A DNA stretch of 14,258 nt, taken from positions 1-14,258 of the forward strand of contig WJIN01000438.1 in assembly GCA_014730295.1 (NCBI GenBank), read 5' to 3'. The notes below the pieces were generated by a model. That model did no database searches, was not told the DNA's origin, and saw nothing but the letters and a program-made list of their open reading frames with translations. Origin of the DNA: Promethearchaeota archaeon (lineage in GTDB: Archaea; Asgardarchaeota; Lokiarchaeia; Sigynarchaeales; SOKP01). This document shows, one piece after another, positions 13,292-14,258 of the stretch (the first letter of the stretch is position 1; each line of letters starts with the position of its first letter). The position numbers and the translations under genes are program-made.

Positions 13292-13313
13292 AAAAGTGAG
13301 CATGTTCACTTTT
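13292..13313. promoter_or_regulatory. Near-perfect 22-bp palindrome, probable distal operator
   Basis: The centre AGTGAGCATGTTCACT and the flanking AAA/TTT form a 22-bp palindrome with one mismatched pair (13300 against 13305). It contains the TGTTCA half-site found at the long-operon promoter about 100 bp away, so the same regulator may bind both. The surrounding 13212-13291 holds no gene, only another TGTTCA. Confidence 0.45.
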
Positions 13314-13323
13314 CCAATAGAGC

Positions 13324-13366
13324 AAAAAAAAGAAAAAAAAATTAGAGGTCTTTGGGTCTTTGACCC
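13324..13366 (-). terminator. Hairpin plus T-tract terminator of the RHH gene
   Basis: Reading the minus strand after the RHH stop at 13425, a 5-bp hairpin (GGGTC/GACCC, 13354-13366) is followed by T9-C-T8 (13341-13324). This should end the RHH transcript before the promoter of the long operon. A second small dyad, ATATGA-TTT-TCATAT, is at 13371-13385. Confidence 0.6.
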
Positions 13367-13424
13367 TTCAATATGATTTTCATATTAGATGTATAAGGTT
13401 CTAAAAGGGTTTTTCTTTACTCAT

Positions 13425-13598
13425 TTAGATTAGGCCGTCTAAAGAGAAATGATTGATTTCTAACTGTTCTTCATAATACACCAGAGATTGCTTAATCTCT
13501 TGGATAATTAGAGACGCAACTTGGGTTTGTTTCAATTTGGCCAACAACTTCAATTTTTTTATATCTGGTTCTTCAATTTCTAATTCGATTTTTACCAT
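13425..13598 (-). CDS. Ribbon-helix-helix-like regulator (57 aa)
   Basis: The chain begins MVKIELEIEEPDIKKLKLLA and continues KLKQTQVASLIIQEIKQSLV with an acidic tail. A basic/hydrophobic first strand (VKIELEIEEP) is followed by two helices (IKKLKLLAKLKQ, then VASLIIQEIKQSLVYYEEQL), the order of RHH repressors. The first strand carries more Glu than usual, so the assignment is moderate. The ATG at 13598 has GTGA five bases upstream; a GTG at 13607 would add three residues. It lies just behind the long operon's control region, from which a terminator separates it, and diverges from the AbrB gene. It is a candidate binder of the TGTTCA sites or of its own TATA-flanking ATGTTT/AAACAT arms. Confidence 0.65.
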   Translation of the reverse strand: MVKIELEIEEPDIKKLKLLAKLKQTQVASLIIQEIKQSLVYYEEQLEINHFSLDGLI

Positions 13599-13758
13599 GG
13601 TTTTCACTTTTTTAAATTGATTTTTTTAGTAAATTGTATTACAATATTATAACTATGTTTTATTTATATTTAAACATTTTTGTGTTATGTTTTAATGACG
13701 TTGGAATAAAGTTAAATATTATTAAGAATAAATATAATGTAATAATAACTAAAATAAA
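13599..13758. promoter_or_regulatory. Divergent promoter region between RHH and AbrB genes
   Basis: On the minus strand a TATA-like AAATATAAATA is flanked by ATGTTT (13655-13660) and AAACAT (13672-13677) arms, echoing the bracketed TATA box of the long operon. On the plus strand AATATAATG-like sequence at about 13732-13740 lies some 24 bases before the AbrB ATG, and no Shine-Dalgarno precedes that ATG, so a leaderless transcript is likely. No gene is present. Confidence 0.45.
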
Positions 13759-13932
13759 ATGGTGAATAAAATTCAAACCATAGCAAAATTAATAAATATT
13801 GGAAATTCTGTAGGAATAACAATTTCCAAGGATGTGAGAAAGGTTTTGAATATTAGACCAGGTGATTACATCCAAATTTCTATAGAAAAAATAGAGTATA
13901 AAGAACAGGGGGAAAAAGAAAGTGAAATGTAA
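13759..13932 (+). CDS. AbrB/SpoVT-type DNA-binding protein (57 aa)
   Basis: The sequence MVNKIQTIAKLINIGNSVGI, followed by TISKDVRKVLNIRPGDYIQI, is the swapped-hairpin AbrB/MazE signature: strand, GNSVGITI, short helix KDVRKVLNI, then RPGDYIQISI. Such proteins dimerise and bind DNA as regulators or as antitoxins. The length matches a single-domain family member. The ATG at 13759 is apparently leaderless. The 63-aa gene downstream starts inside its last codons, so the two form a coupled pair. That arrangement resembles antitoxin-toxin modules, but the partner has no toxin motif I recognise. Confidence 0.8.
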   Translation: MVNKIQTIAKLINIGNSVGITISKDVRKVLNIRPGDYIQISIEKIEYKEQGEKESEM

Positions 13933-14113
13933 AATTTTATGTATGGATGATCAAGGTAATAAGAAAGAAAGGGAAATCCCTGGTGTGGAGGGAGCTTGGA
14001 TTACTGAAGACTTTATTACATTAGTAGGTCGATTGAATGACGGTGGTTGTTTTAGCGAATTAATCCCGAAAGAATTTCCTTATACTTATAAAATAGAAGT
14101 GATTCCAGAATAA
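13922..14113 (+). CDS. Hypothetical 63-aa protein coupled to the AbrB gene
   Basis: No family is recognised. The protein is small, soluble, acidic and mostly beta (KCKILCMDDQGNKKEREIPG, ITEDFITLVGRL, YTYKIEVIP), with three cysteines (two close to the N-terminus). The start is a GTG at 13922 preceded by a G-rich GGGGGA about eight bases upstream. It overlaps the end of the AbrB gene by 11 bp, implying translational coupling. It could be a toxin, a modulator of AbrB or an unrelated small protein. A T-tract terminator follows within 5 bp. Confidence 0.6.
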   Translation: MKCKILCMDDQGNKKEREIPGVEGAWITEDFITLVGRLNDGGCFSELIPKEFPYTYKIEVIPE

Positions 14114-14117
14114 AAAT

Positions 14118-14129
14118 CTTTTTTTTTTT
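14118..14129 (+). terminator. T-tract terminator after the AbrB/63-aa gene pair
   Basis: A C followed by eleven consecutive T on the plus strand starts 5 bp after the stop codon of the 63-aa gene. T-tracts of this kind end archaeal transcription. The same bases are 1-12 in the left copy. No strong hairpin precedes it. Confidence 0.6.
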
Positions 14130-14258
14130 GACAGGATGCCTGGGACCGAACCAGATTTTTTATAATTTTTAGGTTGCGCATGCGCAACTAATTTTAAAAA
14201 AAAATAAAAAAAAATAATTATAGTTTTTTAGTTTCAAGTTGGTCCTTTAAATCATCAA
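14118..14258. repeat. Right copy of 141-bp terminal direct repeat
   Basis: Exact copy of bases 1-141. When the circle is closed, one copy should be removed, leaving 14,117 bp. The 63-aa gene ending at 14113 then converges on the 92-aa gene ending at 101, with about 100 bp between them. Confidence 0.9.

Noticed and set aside
13296..13375. 25-codon plus-strand frame starting GTG with GAGGAG upstream
   Set aside because: The spacing to the GAGGAG is too long, the product is low-complexity and the frame runs through an operator-like palindrome and the opposite-strand terminator.
1..14258. CRISPR arrays, insertion-sequence transposases, rRNA or tRNA genes
   Set aside because: No regularly spaced repeats, transposase motifs or structural RNA signatures were seen on either strand.

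Overview
The window is very probably a complete small circular extrachromosomal element from an archaeon, most likely a virus or virus-like plasmid. Bases 1-141 are repeated exactly at 14118-14258, as expected when a circular contig closes on itself, so the circle would be 14,117 bp. The archaeal assignment is an inference. It rests on strongly A+T-rich DNA, TATA-like boxes about 25 bp before starts, T-tract terminators, GGAGG/GGTGA ribosome-binding sites mixed with apparently leaderless starts, several zinc-ribbon proteins, small ribbon-helix-helix (RHH) and AbrB regulators, a tyrosine integrase with a C-terminal zinc ribbon, and N-glycosylation-rich secreted proteins with LamG-like folds. 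The surface-protein style fits mesophilic lineages such as Asgard archaea, but the host cannot be fixed from this sequence alone.

Layout, on the circle. (1) 101-1056, minus strand: an operon of an unknown 82-aa protein, a winged-helix DNA-binding protein and a basic 92-aa protein. It is transcribed from a control region (1087-1182) full of TTGTTAAY motifs. (2) 1352-2521, plus strand: integrase, divergent from that operon. (3) 2512-5443, minus strand: an early-type operon of RHH regulator, one-TM protein, two-TM protein, helical protein, zinc-ribbon protein, winged-helix protein and a 512-aa zinc-ribbon protein that may be the replication or maintenance factor. (4) 5752-13149, minus strand: a long tightly packed operon of membrane, surface and morphogenesis genes. 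These are a type I membrane protein, a one-TM protein, a second type I membrane protein, a polytopic protein, a two-TM protein, a 989-aa glycosylated LamG-like spike with a Trp-rich multi-TM base, a membrane-anchored zinc-ribbon protein, a helical protein and a Zot-like P-loop ATPase. (5) 13425-14113: a second RHH regulator (minus) divergent from an AbrB-type regulator and a 63-aa partner (plus).

I infer that region 4 builds and releases an enveloped or membrane-rich particle. The spike and type I proteins would decorate it, the small two-TM proteins are candidates for membrane-embedded capsid subunits, and the Zot-like ATPase with its membrane-bound neighbours would move DNA or assemble particles. 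Regions 1, 3 and 5 would control copy number, integration and timing. The gene set recalls small spindle-shaped or pleomorphic archaeal viruses, but no capsid protein is recognisable by eye.

The most unusual signals are: two matching GC-rich, alternating pyrimidine-purine palindromes about 4 kb apart that differ by a symmetry-preserving change; two gene junctions with the same AAG GGG GGG sequence, at which the downstream gene lies in the -1 frame; and a perfect 11-bp inverted repeat bracketing the TATA box of the long operon.
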